DNA from: Alkalimonas collagenimarina
GTDB lineage: Bacteria; Pseudomonadota; Gammaproteobacteria; Enterobacterales; Alteromonadaceae
DNA: 64,000 nt
NCBI RefSeq assembly: GCF_030717845.1
Contig: NZ_JAUZVZ010000002.1
Span: forward strand, 1-64,000
Direction: 5' to 3'
Numbering within the stretch: the stretch's first letter is position 1; every line of letters begins with the position of its first letter. The notes below the pieces were generated by a model. It was not told the origin of the DNA. It searched no databases and was given only the letters and a program-made list of their open reading frames with translations. Positions 10,283 to 19,692 of the stretch are shown one piece after another. A program made the position numbers and the translations under genes.

Positions 10283-11064
10283 AGCTGTTTGATAGTCATT
10301 GCCACTTGAACCTTCCAGAGCTTGCCAAAGAGCAAGCTCTTCACTGGCAACAGGCACAGCAAGCTGGTGTCGCTGCCTTACTTATTCCGGCGGTTGAGCG
10401 TGCGGCCTGGGTGGATTTACTGCAGTTGCATCGTAAGCATCCGCAGTGGCCTGTCGCTTTGGGGATTCACCCCTGGTGGGCTCATTCGCATCGTTTGAGT
10501 GATGTGGATGAACTGTCCGTGTTGCTGCAACAGCAGCGCGATAACGTCTGCGCTATCGGTGAAATCGGCCTTGATTTTGCGCTGTCCGCAGATACCTTCG
10601 ATATTCAACAACAATTGTTTGAAGCGCAACTGGCGTTGGCCGCAGAGCTTGGTAAGCCAGTGGTGCTGCATCATCGTAAGTCACAACCACATTTACTGGC
10701 AGCTATTAAGCATATTGGCTTTGGTGAAGGGGGGATTTTGCATGCATTTTCCGGTAGCCCCGAGCAAGGGCAGGCGTTTATTGAACAAGGGTTTAAGTTA
10801 GGTATTGGTGGCACCATTAGCTATGAACGTGCGCAAAAAACTCGCAAGGCCGTGCAGCAATTGCCACTAAGTACCTTTGTGCTGGAAACCGATGCACCAT
10901 CGATGCCATTGGCGGGCTTTCAGGGGCGAGTCAATACACCCGCCCGGCTGGCACAGGTATTTCAGCACTTTTCTTCCTTAAGGGCTGAACCCAAAGAGCA
11001 GTTGGCAGAACAACTGTGGTTCAATACTTGTCAGGTTTTACGGCTAGGGCTTGCGTACTCGTAG
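10273..11064 (+). CDS. TatD-family metal-dependent hydrolase (YjjV-like)
   Basis: 263 aa TIM-barrel amidohydrolase-fold protein of the TatD DNase family. Metal ligands are visible: DSHCHLN (~7-13), [22 protein letters not shown] and [10 protein letters not shown]. The segment [10 protein letters not shown] matches the YjjV/TatD group. Members have 3'-5' exonuclease or deoxyribonuclease activity; the specific role here is unknown. E. coli yjjV also lies in the prfC neighbourhood, supporting orthology. The 3' end overlaps convergent ytjB by 21 nt. Confidence 0.9.
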   Translation: MSLKLFDSHCHLNLPELAKEQALHWQQAQQAGVAALLIPAVERAAWVDLLQLHRKHPQWPVALGIHPWWAHSHRLSDVDELSVLLQQQRDNVCAIGEIGLDFALSADTFDIQQQLFEAQLALAAELGKPVVLHHRKSQPHLLAAIKHIGFGEGGILHAFSGSPEQGQAFIEQGFKLGIGGTISYERAQKTRKAVQQLPLSTFVLETDAPSMPLAGFQGRVNTPARLAQVFQHFSSLRAEPKEQLAEQLWFNTCQVLRLGLAYS

Positions 11065-11634
11065 CGATAATCTGGAAAAGCGGGAATGACCCCGCTTTAA
11101 AAAAAACGTCACCAGACCAGCCAGCACCAATAACCACAGTACTTGTTGCATCAGTTGATGCCAGCCTCGTTGTAATGGCAGATTTTGCTGCTCTGTGCGC
11201 AGGCTTATGCGGATATAGCCCAGCAATTCGCCATGCTCATTACGAATATCATGCAGCAATGGTAGTAGCTTTTCCTGGTAATCCAATGCATAGAGTTGGC
11301 GTGCTGGCAGTGTTGGCTCTGAGCCACTGATCCGACTGCCATTACTATCATACACTGCTACATCATAGACGTAAGGGTTGGTGGCAATATGGTGATTAAG
11401 CTGATTCAGTGCATCTAGTTGATCATTTTCCAGTAAGTAAACTGCTGTATCAGCCATCGACTGCAACGTGCTTCGCATTAACTGTTCGGACTGTTGCTGC
11501 AGCAGCAGGGTCCCTTGAGCTTTCAGACTGACCCAGCTGTGCAAAATAAGCCACAGGCCTAATACCGCTAGCAGCAATTGCAACAGCTTTACAAGGCGTG
11601 ATGTTTGACTTAATTTCAGTGATTCTGTCTGCAT
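11044..11634 (-). CDS. ytjB: Smp/YtjB-like membrane protein
   Basis: 196 aa from the ATG at 11634, preceded on its strand by CAGGAGA at ideal spacing. A longer reading to 11730 would overlap serB and lacks a good ribosome site. Two hydrophobic helices (~residues 15-37 and ~165-183) flank a ~125-residue periplasmic region containing AVYDSNGSRISGSEP, matching the SMP_2 family. E. coli ytjB (smp) is likewise divergent from serB. Function is unknown; the topology resembles a small extracytoplasmic sensor domain. The gap to serB is only 48 nt, so the promoters must be closely packed. Confidence 0.85.
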   Translation of the reverse strand: MQTESLKLSQTSRLVKLLQLLLAVLGLWLILHSWVSLKAQGTLLLQQQSEQLMRSTLQSMADTAVYLLENDQLDALNQLNHHIATNPYVYDVAVYDSNGSRISGSEPTLPARQLYALDYQEKLLPLLHDIRNEHGELLGYIRISLRTEQQNLPLQRGWHQLMQQVLWLLVLAGLVTFFLKRGHSRFSRLSLRVRKP

Positions 11635-11682
11635 TGGTCTCCTGAAACACTGACAGCTAGGGTGTTTTTTGAGTAGAATGCC

Positions 11683-12783
11683 ATGGTGTATAGCCAAAGT
11701 ATAGGTGAAAAGGTGTCGTATTGTTATCAACTGGACCCAGCCGCATGGTCTGATTTGTCCCTGTTATCCTTGTGTCAGAGTCGTGGCGGAGCATGGCTGC
11801 ATTGGCAACCAGGCCAGTTACAATTGCAACTGACTCAGGATGTCGCCGTGTTGAGTGAGGCGCAATGCAAGCTAGAACCATTACAGACTGAAACACATGC
11901 AACTATTCGGTTATTTGGTACAGAACTGACTCTGAAACCACTGCATCAATTGCTGGAATCGCTCGATGTGTTACAAGGGGAATCCATTTGCATGAGCGTG
12001 TTGCAGCCGCATGCTGAGCTTGAGCCTGCCTTATTATTGTCATTGCCTGTGACCTTAGATCATCATGCGCAGCAACAATTGATGTTGCTGGGACAAAGTA
12101 TGGAATTGGAGTTAGTGTATTTGGAGCAGGCACCTAGTTTGCTGCAGCCAGGTTTACTGGTGATGGACATGGACTCTACCGCGATTCAGATCGAGTGTAT
12201 TGATGAAATTGCCCGGCTAGCTGGCGTTGGGGAAGAGGTTGCCAAAGTGACTGCCAAGGCTATGCATGGCGAGTTAGATTTTGCGGCTAGCTTACGCGAG
12301 CGGGTTAGTGCATTAGCGGGAGCGGAAGAAAAAATCTTAGCTGAAGTGCTAAGTACATTGCCTTTGATGCCGGGGCTAACTGAGTTGGTTCAGACCTTGC
12401 AACAGCATGGCTGGCATGTCGCCATTGCCTCCGGTGGCTTTACCTATTTTACCGATGCTTTGCAGCAGCAGTTGAAGCTAAGTGCAACCTTTGCCAATCA
12501 CTTAGAAGTTGTTCAAGGGAAACTGACTGGCCGGGTAAAGGGAGAGATTGTCGATGCAAGCAGCAAAGCTGAAGCGCTGAGGCAATTGGCTATTCAATAC
12601 CATATTCCTAAACCGCAGCAGGTTGCGATTGGTGATGGGGCCAATGATCTGCCTATGCTGGCGGCTGCCGGCCTTGGAGTTGCTTTTCATGCCAAGCCTT
12701 TGGTCCAGGCTCAGGCTAAAGCAGCTATTCGGCAGGGATCACTACTACAGCTGTTGTACCTGTTGGATGATGTGCCTGCATGA
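11683..12783 (+). CDS. serB: Phosphoserine phosphatase
   Basis: 366 aa. SerB is the last enzyme of serine synthesis, releasing phosphate from phosphoserine. The catalytic HAD domain (~155-360) has DMDST with nucleophile Asp162 and general acid Asp164, Ser/Thr motif SGGF, the Lys of SSKAEAL, and GDGANDLPML for Mg2+. The ~150-residue N-terminal part is ACT-like but divergent, and the protein is longer than the 322-aa E. coli enzyme, so a start further in is possible. The stop overlaps the next gene (ATGA). Confidence 0.96.
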   Translation: MVYSQSIGEKVSYCYQLDPAAWSDLSLLSLCQSRGGAWLHWQPGQLQLQLTQDVAVLSEAQCKLEPLQTETHATIRLFGTELTLKPLHQLLESLDVLQGESICMSVLQPHAELEPALLLSLPVTLDHHAQQQLMLLGQSMELELVYLEQAPSLLQPGLLVMDMDSTAIQIECIDEIARLAGVGEEVAKVTAKAMHGELDFAASLRERVSALAGAEEKILAEVLSTLPLMPGLTELVQTLQQHGWHVAIASGGFTYFTDALQQQLKLSATFANHLEVVQGKLTGRVKGEIVDASSKAEALRQLAIQYHIPKPQQVAIGDGANDLPMLAAAGLGVAFHAKPLVQAQAKAAIRQGSLLQLLYLLDDVPA

Positions 12784-13685
12784 AACATCAGCAGCATTCT
12801 TACTATCTCCCAGTAAGCAATTATCAGTTGCATATTCGCCGATTGCTTCCGCTTGCAGAACCGAAAGGCTCGGTATTAATGTTGCATGGCGCCATTGAGA
12901 ATGGGCGTATTTTTTACAGCTCCTCAGGAAAGGGATTAGGCTGTTATTTAGCGGATCATGGTTTTGCTGTCTATTGTGCTGATTTTGCGGGCCGAGGCCG
13001 TTCGTTGCCTCACAGCTCCAGTGGCTTTGATCACAGTCAACAGCAACTGATTTGTCAGGATATCCCTGCCTTATTGCAGCATGTACAGCAGCTCCATCAG
13101 CAGCCTGTGCATATTATCTCGCATTCTTGGGGCGGTGTGCTGGCTGCAGCTAGTCTGAGTCGTCATCCAGAACTGTTGAGTCAGGTGCGTTCTAAAGTCT
13201 GCTTTGGTACCAAGCGAAAAATCCACAGACGAAGTTTGGAAAAGCGACTAAAGATTGATTTGATCTGGAATCAGCTGGGCTCTTGGCTGGCTCGTAAGCA
13301 TGGTTACTTTCCAGCCCGGCGTTGGCGCTTGGGAGGGGATGATGAGCCACGTCAATTTTTAGCTGATTGTATCCATTGGATACAGTCGGATGACTTTGTC
13401 GATTGCAGTGATGGCTTTGACTATGGTGCAGCAGCACAGCAGGTGTCATGGCCACCCTTATGGCATTTTGTTGCCGAGCGTGATCGGGTACTCGGTCATC
13501 CTGCTGATGTTCAGGCTTTTATCACAGAAGCGGGCCAACATCAGACAAAGTTAACTCACTTGGGATTGGCTGCAGGGGCCTTGCTTGATTACGATCACAT
13601 AAGCATGCTGACCCACCCGAAGGCAATGAATGATCACTTTCCTCAGCTTGTGCAATGGCTATCGGAGCTCTGCCGGGCGCCTTAA
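12780..13685 (+). CDS. Alpha/beta hydrolase, lysophospholipase-like
   Basis: 301 aa. The fold is shown by MLHGAIENGR (oxyanion strand), YCADFAGRGRS, and the nucleophile elbow SHSWGG (Ser near residue 116). A candidate Asp lies in VAERDRVLG and a candidate His in DYDHISML. The sequence resembles serine-aminopeptidase/monoacylglycerol lipase type hydrolases (Hydrolase_4). It has no signal peptide, so it is cytoplasmic. Translation is coupled to serB through ATGA. The substrate is unknown. It ends 29 nt before the convergent PilZ gene with no evident terminator. Confidence 0.85.
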   Translation: MKHQQHSYYLPVSNYQLHIRRLLPLAEPKGSVLMLHGAIENGRIFYSSSGKGLGCYLADHGFAVYCADFAGRGRSLPHSSSGFDHSQQQLICQDIPALLQHVQQLHQQPVHIISHSWGGVLAAASLSRHPELLSQVRSKVCFGTKRKIHRRSLEKRLKIDLIWNQLGSWLARKHGYFPARRWRLGGDDEPRQFLADCIHWIQSDDFVDCSDGFDYGAAAQQVSWPPLWHFVAERDRVLGHPADVQAFITEAGQHQTKLTHLGLAAGALLDYDHISMLTHPKAMNDHFPQLVQWLSELCRAP

Positions 13686-13714
13686 GCGGTTTACACTGAA
13701 GTTGGTCTTTTCCG

Positions 13715-16240
13715 TTATCCAGTGATGCGGTGTTGACGCATTTGATGTTGTTCAGCGCGCTGTTCTGGGGGAATGGCAAATCGAAGCAGCACTTCATCGG
13801 TGATATCGATTAACTCGCCGACACCGACCACGCTCCATAGCTCTTCCTCGATCATTTTTGCTTTGTGAATGGCATACTGGCTAATGTAGTCCAACTCTTG
13901 GGAGATATAATCGCTATCAGGCCTGCCGGTGCGAGATAACCATATTTTATACGCCAAAACCAGACTGCCTGACGCAATGGCTTGTTGGAAAAATGCCTGC
14001 TTTTCTGGTTCAGTGGAAAACTCATAGTCGTAATTACAACGAAACCCTTGTTCTGGCTGCTGTTGCCAATTGTCCGACAATTGAATATACAGCTCATAAG
14101 TCGTCGGTGGGTCTTGTCGCTTCATATTTTTCAGCTGGTTGGCAAAATGCAAACTAACGGCATTGTGTTTAATCAGTGGCTCGATGATCAAATGCTCTTT
14201 ATCGGCGTTCAGCTGCTGCAAAAGCAAGTGCAGACTGTTTAGTTGGCTGCCAGCCGCCACAGCTTTTAAGTCGTAACGGATCCCTTTGCGGTGAATATAG
14301 AATGGAAAGCTATCCAAGGCTTTGACATACATATTGCGCAGTGCGGGAGCCAGCCCCGGGTGCTTCACTGGCTCTTCTGCCACCGTGAGCTTACTACGAT
14401 TATTCTGGATCAGCAGTTGAAAAAACTGCTTACCTGCATGGCCCTCATCTGTGCTTAACGCTTTAAGGTTCATGATGGTGCCACTTTTACTCACCGCCAT
14501 TACTTCGTAAGGGAGGTGGCTAAGCGTATATTTATTGCTGATTTTTTGCAGATCAGGCAGGTTTAGTCGAACGATATCCCCTTTATTGATGTGCAGAGGC
14601 AACATACTTTCAATTTGCATACCGTTAGGAGAGAAATCCCGGCTAAAGGATTGAGGAAGTGCCTGTTGCGCTGAATCAAATAACTCGACAGTGGTTTTGT
14701 ACAGGTAGCGTGCCTCAAAGCGTAAATTGACATACTTAACCGGAATGGCTTCGCAAAAAGGTAGTTTGGCGAGCTTGGCATGCGCAAAACGATTGAGTTG
14801 ACTCAATTGCGCTTTATCAAAGCGGATTTGTTGGTACCAAGAGTTGCTTTGTTCGCTGCTAATATCTGCCATACTGACGATAAAGCGTAAATTTTTTAGA
14901 TAACCATCCAGTAAATGGGGGCTTCCTTTAGTTTGCTCCTTGGCTGTTGTGCCCGGAATTTGGAACTGCAACTGACTGAATTTAAGCGATGTAGGTTGTA
15001 AACTCAGTTGGAAGACTTTCCAACTTTTTTTACTGGCACCGAAACCAAGAAATAAAGCGCTTAACTCCGGTTGCTCGGCCAGCTCCTGCGCTGTGGCGCT
15101 GTAAAAGTACAATTTACCCTTGGAGGCATGGGTAAAACAAAACAACTGGCTACTGCGTTGAGTGGATGGTTGTTGCAACAGTTGTTTTAACCGTTTGGCA
15201 TTGAGCACTTGCGGCAGCACTGAACGCTGCAGCTCGTCTTGAAAATAGTGGAAGCTGGGGCGACTGTTTTCGGTGGTAAGGACACATTGAGGGTTCGATT
15301 TGCCTTCATGCACCGAAACAAATACGGCAAGAGCACTCATACGAGGGACGAAAAATTGCTCATATCCTTTGATCACCACAGCATCAAGGGTGTTATCTAA
15401 ATTCAGCTTATAGCGGCGTTTATTGCCCCTGATAAATTTATCCAGAAAGTTAGAAAATTCAATGTCCTGCTCGCTGGTACCATCTAGTCGTTTCAGCCGT
15501 AGCTGTTGATACTTAGAGTCCAGTGGGCTGACCTCAAGGACCTTATAGCGAATAGGAGTCTGCCTATCGAGAGTATACTCTTGCTCTAGCTCCCGAAAAA
15601 AAATGCCCAGGTTACTATTCAGTTCTACGTCGATGGCTTTCGCCAACTTAAGTTTGCACCCTTGTACGGAGATATCGGTGGTTTGAGCGCTGTATTTCTT
15701 GCCATCATCAAGCATCACTTCTACGGTGATGCTGTAATTCATTCGTTCTTCAATCCGGTTAATGTAGCTGGCAAATTGAAAAAAACGAGCTTGATGTTGG
15801 TTGGTTGGTTCCGCCTGCTGCTCCGGCTCAAGTTCAGACTCACTGGCATTGAGTGCTTTTCGAATACGTTGTTCTGTTTCTTTACGATGCATGACCCGAT
15901 AGTTATTATCGGTGTTCATTACTTCTTCGTACAAGCCAAGGGTAAAGGTACCGTATTGTTTGATACCTTGCTCAAAAATCTTAATGGCTTGCTCATCCAT
16001 GTAATGAGTTTTCCCTTGAAAAGGGAAAGGCTTCACATCACCATCAACATGGCCACGTAGATCAATAAAATAGTCACAAGGTTGAGCCAGACGTTTCAGC
16101 TCCATCTTGAGCAGAAATTGTTTGGATTTAGGCAAATCACTGGTCAGCATAGTAAACATCTGATCAAAATCAGATGTCTGGACTAAGCTTTTCATACGCT
16201 CAATAATACTGAGGTGTTCTTGTAAGTCAGGGGCTGTCAT
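13715..16240 (-). CDS. Large PilZ-domain protein (two c-di-GMP motifs)
   Basis: 841 aa, soluble, no signal peptide. Two complete PilZ c-di-GMP signatures can be read: R162xxxR166 with D189xS191xxG194, and R507xxxR511 with D535xS537xxG540. The regions between are not recognisable. The C-terminal ~140 residues are charged and possibly helical. PilZ domains bind cyclic di-GMP, so this is a predicted effector. A long PilZ protein beside serB and radA recurs in Shewanella and relatives as I recall. Output unknown. Divergent from radA with a 147-nt gap. Confidence 0.9.
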   Translation of the reverse strand: MTAPDLQEHLSIIERMKSLVQTSDFDQMFTMLTSDLPKSKQFLLKMELKRLAQPCDYFIDLRGHVDGDVKPFPFQGKTHYMDEQAIKIFEQGIKQYGTFTLGLYEEVMNTDNNYRVMHRKETEQRIRKALNASESELEPEQQAEPTNQHQARFFQFASYINRIEERMNYSITVEVMLDDGKKYSAQTTDISVQGCKLKLAKAIDVELNSNLGIFFRELEQEYTLDRQTPIRYKVLEVSPLDSKYQQLRLKRLDGTSEQDIEFSNFLDKFIRGNKRRYKLNLDNTLDAVVIKGYEQFFVPRMSALAVFVSVHEGKSNPQCVLTTENSRPSFHYFQDELQRSVLPQVLNAKRLKQLLQQPSTQRSSQLFCFTHASKGKLYFYSATAQELAEQPELSALFLGFGASKKSWKVFQLSLQPTSLKFSQLQFQIPGTTAKEQTKGSPHLLDGYLKNLRFIVSMADISSEQSNSWYQQIRFDKAQLSQLNRFAHAKLAKLPFCEAIPVKYVNLRFEARYLYKTTVELFDSAQQALPQSFSRDFSPNGMQIESMLPLHINKGDIVRLNLPDLQKISNKYTLSHLPYEVMAVSKSGTIMNLKALSTDEGHAGKQFFQLLIQNNRSKLTVAEEPVKHPGLAPALRNMYVKALDSFPFYIHRKGIRYDLKAVAAGSQLNSLHLLLQQLNADKEHLIIEPLIKHNAVSLHFANQLKNMKRQDPPTTYELYIQLSDNWQQQPEQGFRCNYDYEFSTEPEKQAFFQQAIASGSLVLAYKIWLSRTGRPDSDYISQELDYISQYAIHKAKMIEEELWSVVGVGELIDITDEVLLRFAIPPEQRAEQHQMRQHRITG

Positions 16241-16387
16241 AATCTCAATGATTCAGCGTCATCGTATTGGCACCATGCCTGTATAATGACAGTACGCTAC
16301 GTTTTTCTTATTTGAAAAGCAATATCTATGCCTTTAATTCCAATACTTAGTATGATTTATCATCTACTAGGGTAGCTAAGGAGCATC

Positions 16388-17752
16388 ATGGCCAAAAGTA
16401 AAACCGCTTATGTCTGCAATGACTGCGGCGCCGACTTCATGCGTTGGCAAGGACAATGCAATGAATGCGGGGCCTGGAACACCATCACCGAGGTAAGGTT
16501 GGGGCCTGCAAAAGGGAAATCAAGCCGCTTTGATGGCTATGCAGGAACTGCCGCCGCTAAGGTGTTGCGACTGGATGAAGTTGATCTGCAAGATGTCCCT
16601 CGCTTTAGTTCCGGCTTTTCTGAACTGGACCGCGTGTTAGGCGGCGGAATTGTGCCGGGGTCTGCCGTATTGATTGGCGGTAGCCCTGGTGCGGGTAAGA
16701 GTACGTTATTGCTGCAGATGATGTGTGGTTTGGCAGAGCAACACTCGGTGTTGTACGTGACTGGTGAAGAATCATTGCAGCAGGTTGCATTGCGAGCGAA
16801 TCGTCTCAGCTTGCCAACGGCACAGCTGAAAATGCTGGCAGAAACCAATGTGGAAACCATTTGTCATTTGGCACAGCAAGAACAACCGAAAGTCATGGTG
16901 ATCGACTCGATACAGGTCATGCATATGGCCGATATTCAGTCCGCGCCGGGCAGTGTGTCTCAGGTGCGGGAAAGTGCCGCCTATTTAACCCGCTTTGCCA
17001 AGCAGCATCATATCGCGGTGATCATGGTAGGTCATGTCACCAAAGACGGCAGCCTGGCCGGGCCAAAGGTGCTCGAGCACTGTATCGACTGCTCTATTAT
17101 GCTTGAAGGCGATGCTGATAGTCGGTATAGAACTTTACGTGGCCAAAAAAACCGCTTCGGAGCTGTCAATGAGCTGGGGGTGTTTGCTATGACCAGTCAG
17201 GGTATGAAGGAAGTTAAAAACCCATCGGCGATTTTTTTAAGCCGTAGTGAAGAAGTGCAATCTGGTAGTATCGTTATGGTGTTATGGGAAGGGACCCGAC
17301 CGTTGCTGGTTGAAATTCAGGGCTTGGTAGATCACTCCCCGCTCAATAACCCGCGACGTGTTACCTTGGGGATGGATCAAAATCGTATCTCCATGTTGCT
17401 GGCTGTGATGCACCGCCATGCTGGTATGCAAATGGCGGATCAGGATGTCTTTGTCAATGTAGTCGGTGGGATCCGCGTGCAAGAGACCAGCGCAGATTTG
17501 GCGACGTTACTGGCCTTGGTATCGAGCTTTCGCAATCGGCCTTTACCGCATGATTTGGTGGTATTTGGTGAAGTAGGTTTGTCTGGTGAAATCCGACCGG
17601 TACCCAGTGGGCAGGAGCGATTGCGTGAGGCGGCTAAACACGGTTTCCGTCGAGCCATTGTACCGAAGTCGAATGCACCAAAAGAGCCGATTGAGCACAT
17701 GACGGTCACCGCGATTTCTACCTTGGCTGAGGCATTGGAAGCGATCAGTTAG
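16388..17752 (+). CDS. radA: DNA repair protein RadA
   Basis: 454 aa. RadA is a RecA-like, DnaB-type branch-migration ATPase acting in recombination repair. The N-terminal C4 zinc finger is CNDCG...CNECG (~residues 10-30). Walker A is GGSPGAGKST (~97-106), Walker B VMVIDSIQ, and the RadA-specific motif is KNRFGAVNE (~252-260). The C-terminal ~150 residues form the Lon-protease-like domain. AAGGAG precedes ATG at 5-6 nt. It is followed by a bidirectional terminator shared with bamD. Confidence 0.98.
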   Translation: MAKSKTAYVCNDCGADFMRWQGQCNECGAWNTITEVRLGPAKGKSSRFDGYAGTAAAKVLRLDEVDLQDVPRFSSGFSELDRVLGGGIVPGSAVLIGGSPGAGKSTLLLQMMCGLAEQHSVLYVTGEESLQQVALRANRLSLPTAQLKMLAETNVETICHLAQQEQPKVMVIDSIQVMHMADIQSAPGSVSQVRESAAYLTRFAKQHHIAVIMVGHVTKDGSLAGPKVLEHCIDCSIMLEGDADSRYRTLRGQKNRFGAVNELGVFAMTSQGMKEVKNPSAIFLSRSEEVQSGSIVMVLWEGTRPLLVEIQGLVDHSPLNNPRRVTLGMDQNRISMLLAVMHRHAGMQMADQDVFVNVVGGIRVQETSADLATLLALVSSFRNRPLPHDLVVFGEVGLSGEIRPVPSGQERLREAAKHGFRRAIVPKSNAPKEPIEHMTVTAISTLAEALEAIS

Positions 17753-17761
17753 GTCGCCAAC

Positions 17762-17792
17762 AAAAAAGGTGTCCAGCAAGGGACACCTTTTA
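17762..17792. terminator. Bidirectional terminator between radA and bamD
   Basis: Stem GGTGTCC (17768-17774) and GGACACC (17781-17787), extended by A-T pairs, with A6 on the left and T4 on the right. It can end radA rightward and bamD leftward. Confidence 0.8.
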
Positions 17793-17828
17793 TTATCAAA
17801 TCGTCAGAACCCTGGTTATGAATAGGAT

Positions 17829-18590
17829 TTAAATACGAGTATTGTTGGCTGGATAGTTCAACTTTAATACGGCATAGGCATCGTCACGTAGTTTCACCAA
17901 GCCTAGTTTGTCGTAACCTTGCACCATAAGTTCCAGTGCTTGCTCAACCTGTGGTGATTCGCGGAAAAACTCCACCACGTATTTACCGCGGTTAGCCGCA
18001 GCCAGATAAGCACCGCGGCGCATGTAGTAATCGGCAATCAGCAGCTCATGTCTGGCCAGCGTTTCGCGAATGTGTTGCATCCGGCCACGCGCATCTGCAC
18101 TGTATTTGCTGTCCGGATATCTGGTCAGCAGAATGCGGAAATCATCAAAGGCTTGGCGGGTGCTGGCTAAATCTCGATCCGCTTGATCAATGCCAAAGAA
18201 TGATTGAAAGGCGTTCTCATCTGCTTTTAAATTTGTCAGGCCACGCATGTAATAGACATAATCTAAATCTGGGTGGTTCGGGTTTAACCGAATGAAGCGA
18301 TCAATGTTAGCGAGTGCCTGTGGTAAATTGTTGGCACTGTAGTAAGCATAAATTAAATCCAGCTGGACTTGGCGAGCCATAGGGCCAAATGGATAACGAC
18401 TTTCTACCCCTTGCAACAGCTCTATGGCGCGGTTAAATAAACCAGAATCCAGAACTTGTTTGGCTTCAGCATACATTGCTTGAGCATTCTGCGTGGTAGA
18501 AATAGGCTCACGCTTGGTTTTCCCCGCGCAGGCACTGAGGGTGACTGCCATTACGACAACCAGTAATATCGTCGAAAACTTAGTATTCAT
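17829..18590 (-). CDS. bamD: Outer-membrane assembly lipoprotein BamD
   Basis: 253 aa from the ATG at 18590; an ATG four codons earlier (18602) is an alternative. The signal peptide ends in lipobox LSAC, so it is lipidated at the following Cys and placed in the outer membrane, where BamD joins BamA to fold beta-barrel proteins. TPR-type repeats contain the diagnostic YPFGPMARQVQLDLIYAYY and FIRLNPNHPDLDYVYYMRGL segments, nearly as in E. coli BamD. Divergent from rluD by 127 nt, as in E. coli. Confidence 0.97.
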   Translation of the reverse strand: MNTKFSTILLVVVMAVTLSACAGKTKREPISTTQNAQAMYAEAKQVLDSGLFNRAIELLQGVESRYPFGPMARQVQLDLIYAYYSANNLPQALANIDRFIRLNPNHPDLDYVYYMRGLTNLKADENAFQSFFGIDQADRDLASTRQAFDDFRILLTRYPDSKYSADARGRMQHIRETLARHELLIADYYMRRGAYLAAANRGKYVVEFFRESPQVEQALELMVQGYDKLGLVKLRDDAYAVLKLNYPANNTRI

Positions 18591-18717
18591 GTATAAATCC
18601 ATAACTCCGTCAGCCTTTAGCTGTCCAGTTGTTGGTAAAACCGTTAAAATAATACCTAGAGAAACCCGATTCTAACTCAGAGCTATCGGGAATGCACACA
18701 GGATAACTGCTTCCGTC

Positions 18718-19692
18718 ATGACAAAACAAATTAAACTATCAGAAATCGTCCCTGATCACCTTTTTGGTAAGCGCTTAGATCAGGTCTTGGCCGAATTGTT
18801 CCCGGAATATTCACGATCACGTATTAAAAGTTGGATCCAAGCCAACCAAGTGCGTATCAATGGGGAGATTGAGGCCAAGCCCCGGCTGAAATTGATGGGT
18901 GGAGAACAAGTGGATATCGATGCAGAGCTGCAAGAAGAAGTGCAGCATAAAGGAGAGGATATAGCGCTTACTATCCTGTTCGAAGACGACGATATTTTGG
19001 CACTAAATAAACCAGCAGGGCTGGTGGTGCATCCGGGAGCTGGTAACCAAGCGGGTACCTTATTGAATGCATTATTGCATCATGCGCCGGATATTGTGGA
19101 AGTGCCACGGGCTGGCATTATCCACCGACTAGATAAAGATACGTCGGGAGTGATGGTAGTGGCTAAAACGGTGCCAGCACAAACCGCTCTGGTTGCCGCG
19201 ATGCAGCAACGTTTTATTACGCGCGAATATGAAGCGGTATGTCACGGTACTCTGACGGGGGGCGGCATGGTAGACGCACCGATAGGACGGCATCAAACGC
19301 AGCGCACGTTGATGGCCATTGATGAAGGTGGCAAACCAGCCGTCACGCATTATCGGGTGATGGAAAAGTTTCGCGCTCATACCCGACTGCGTTTACGTCT
19401 TGAAACCGGCCGTACACACCAGATCCGGGTCCATATGCAATCGTTGCACCATCCATTGGTAGGAGACCCTGTGTATGGTGGTCGTCCTCGCCCGCCGAAA
19501 GGTGCCAGTGAGGTCTTTAAAGCCAACTTGAGAAGCTTTCAGCGGCAGGCTTTGCATGCAGCTTTGCTGCGCTTGGATCATCCTATCACAGGTGAAAGCA
19601 TGGAATGGCAGGCGCCGATCCCGGATGACATGCGTGAACTGGTTGAAACGTTACGGGCAGATACGTTAGAGCATGGTATGGAAGATGCCTGA
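18718..19692 (+). CDS. rluD: 23S rRNA pseudouridine(1911/1915/1917) synthase
   Basis: 324 aa. An N-terminal S4 RNA-binding domain (~residues 17-75, GKRLDQVLAELFPEYSRSRI) precedes the RluA-type catalytic domain. The catalytic Asp lies in HRLDKDTSG (~140-148). RLRLRLETGRTHQIRVHM and HPLVGDPVYGG are family motifs. RluD modifies helix 69 of 23S rRNA. The gene overlaps pgeF by 20 nt and begins the rluD-pgeF unit, the same order as in E. coli. Confidence 0.97.
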   Translation: MTKQIKLSEIVPDHLFGKRLDQVLAELFPEYSRSRIKSWIQANQVRINGEIEAKPRLKLMGGEQVDIDAELQEEVQHKGEDIALTILFEDDDILALNKPAGLVVHPGAGNQAGTLLNALLHHAPDIVEVPRAGIIHRLDKDTSGVMVVAKTVPAQTALVAAMQQRFITREYEAVCHGTLTGGGMVDAPIGRHQTQRTLMAIDEGGKPAVTHYRVMEKFRAHTRLRLRLETGRTHQIRVHMQSLHHPLVGDPVYGGRPRPPKGASEVFKANLRSFQRQALHAALLRLDHPITGESMEWQAPIPDDMRELVETLRADTLEHGMEDA

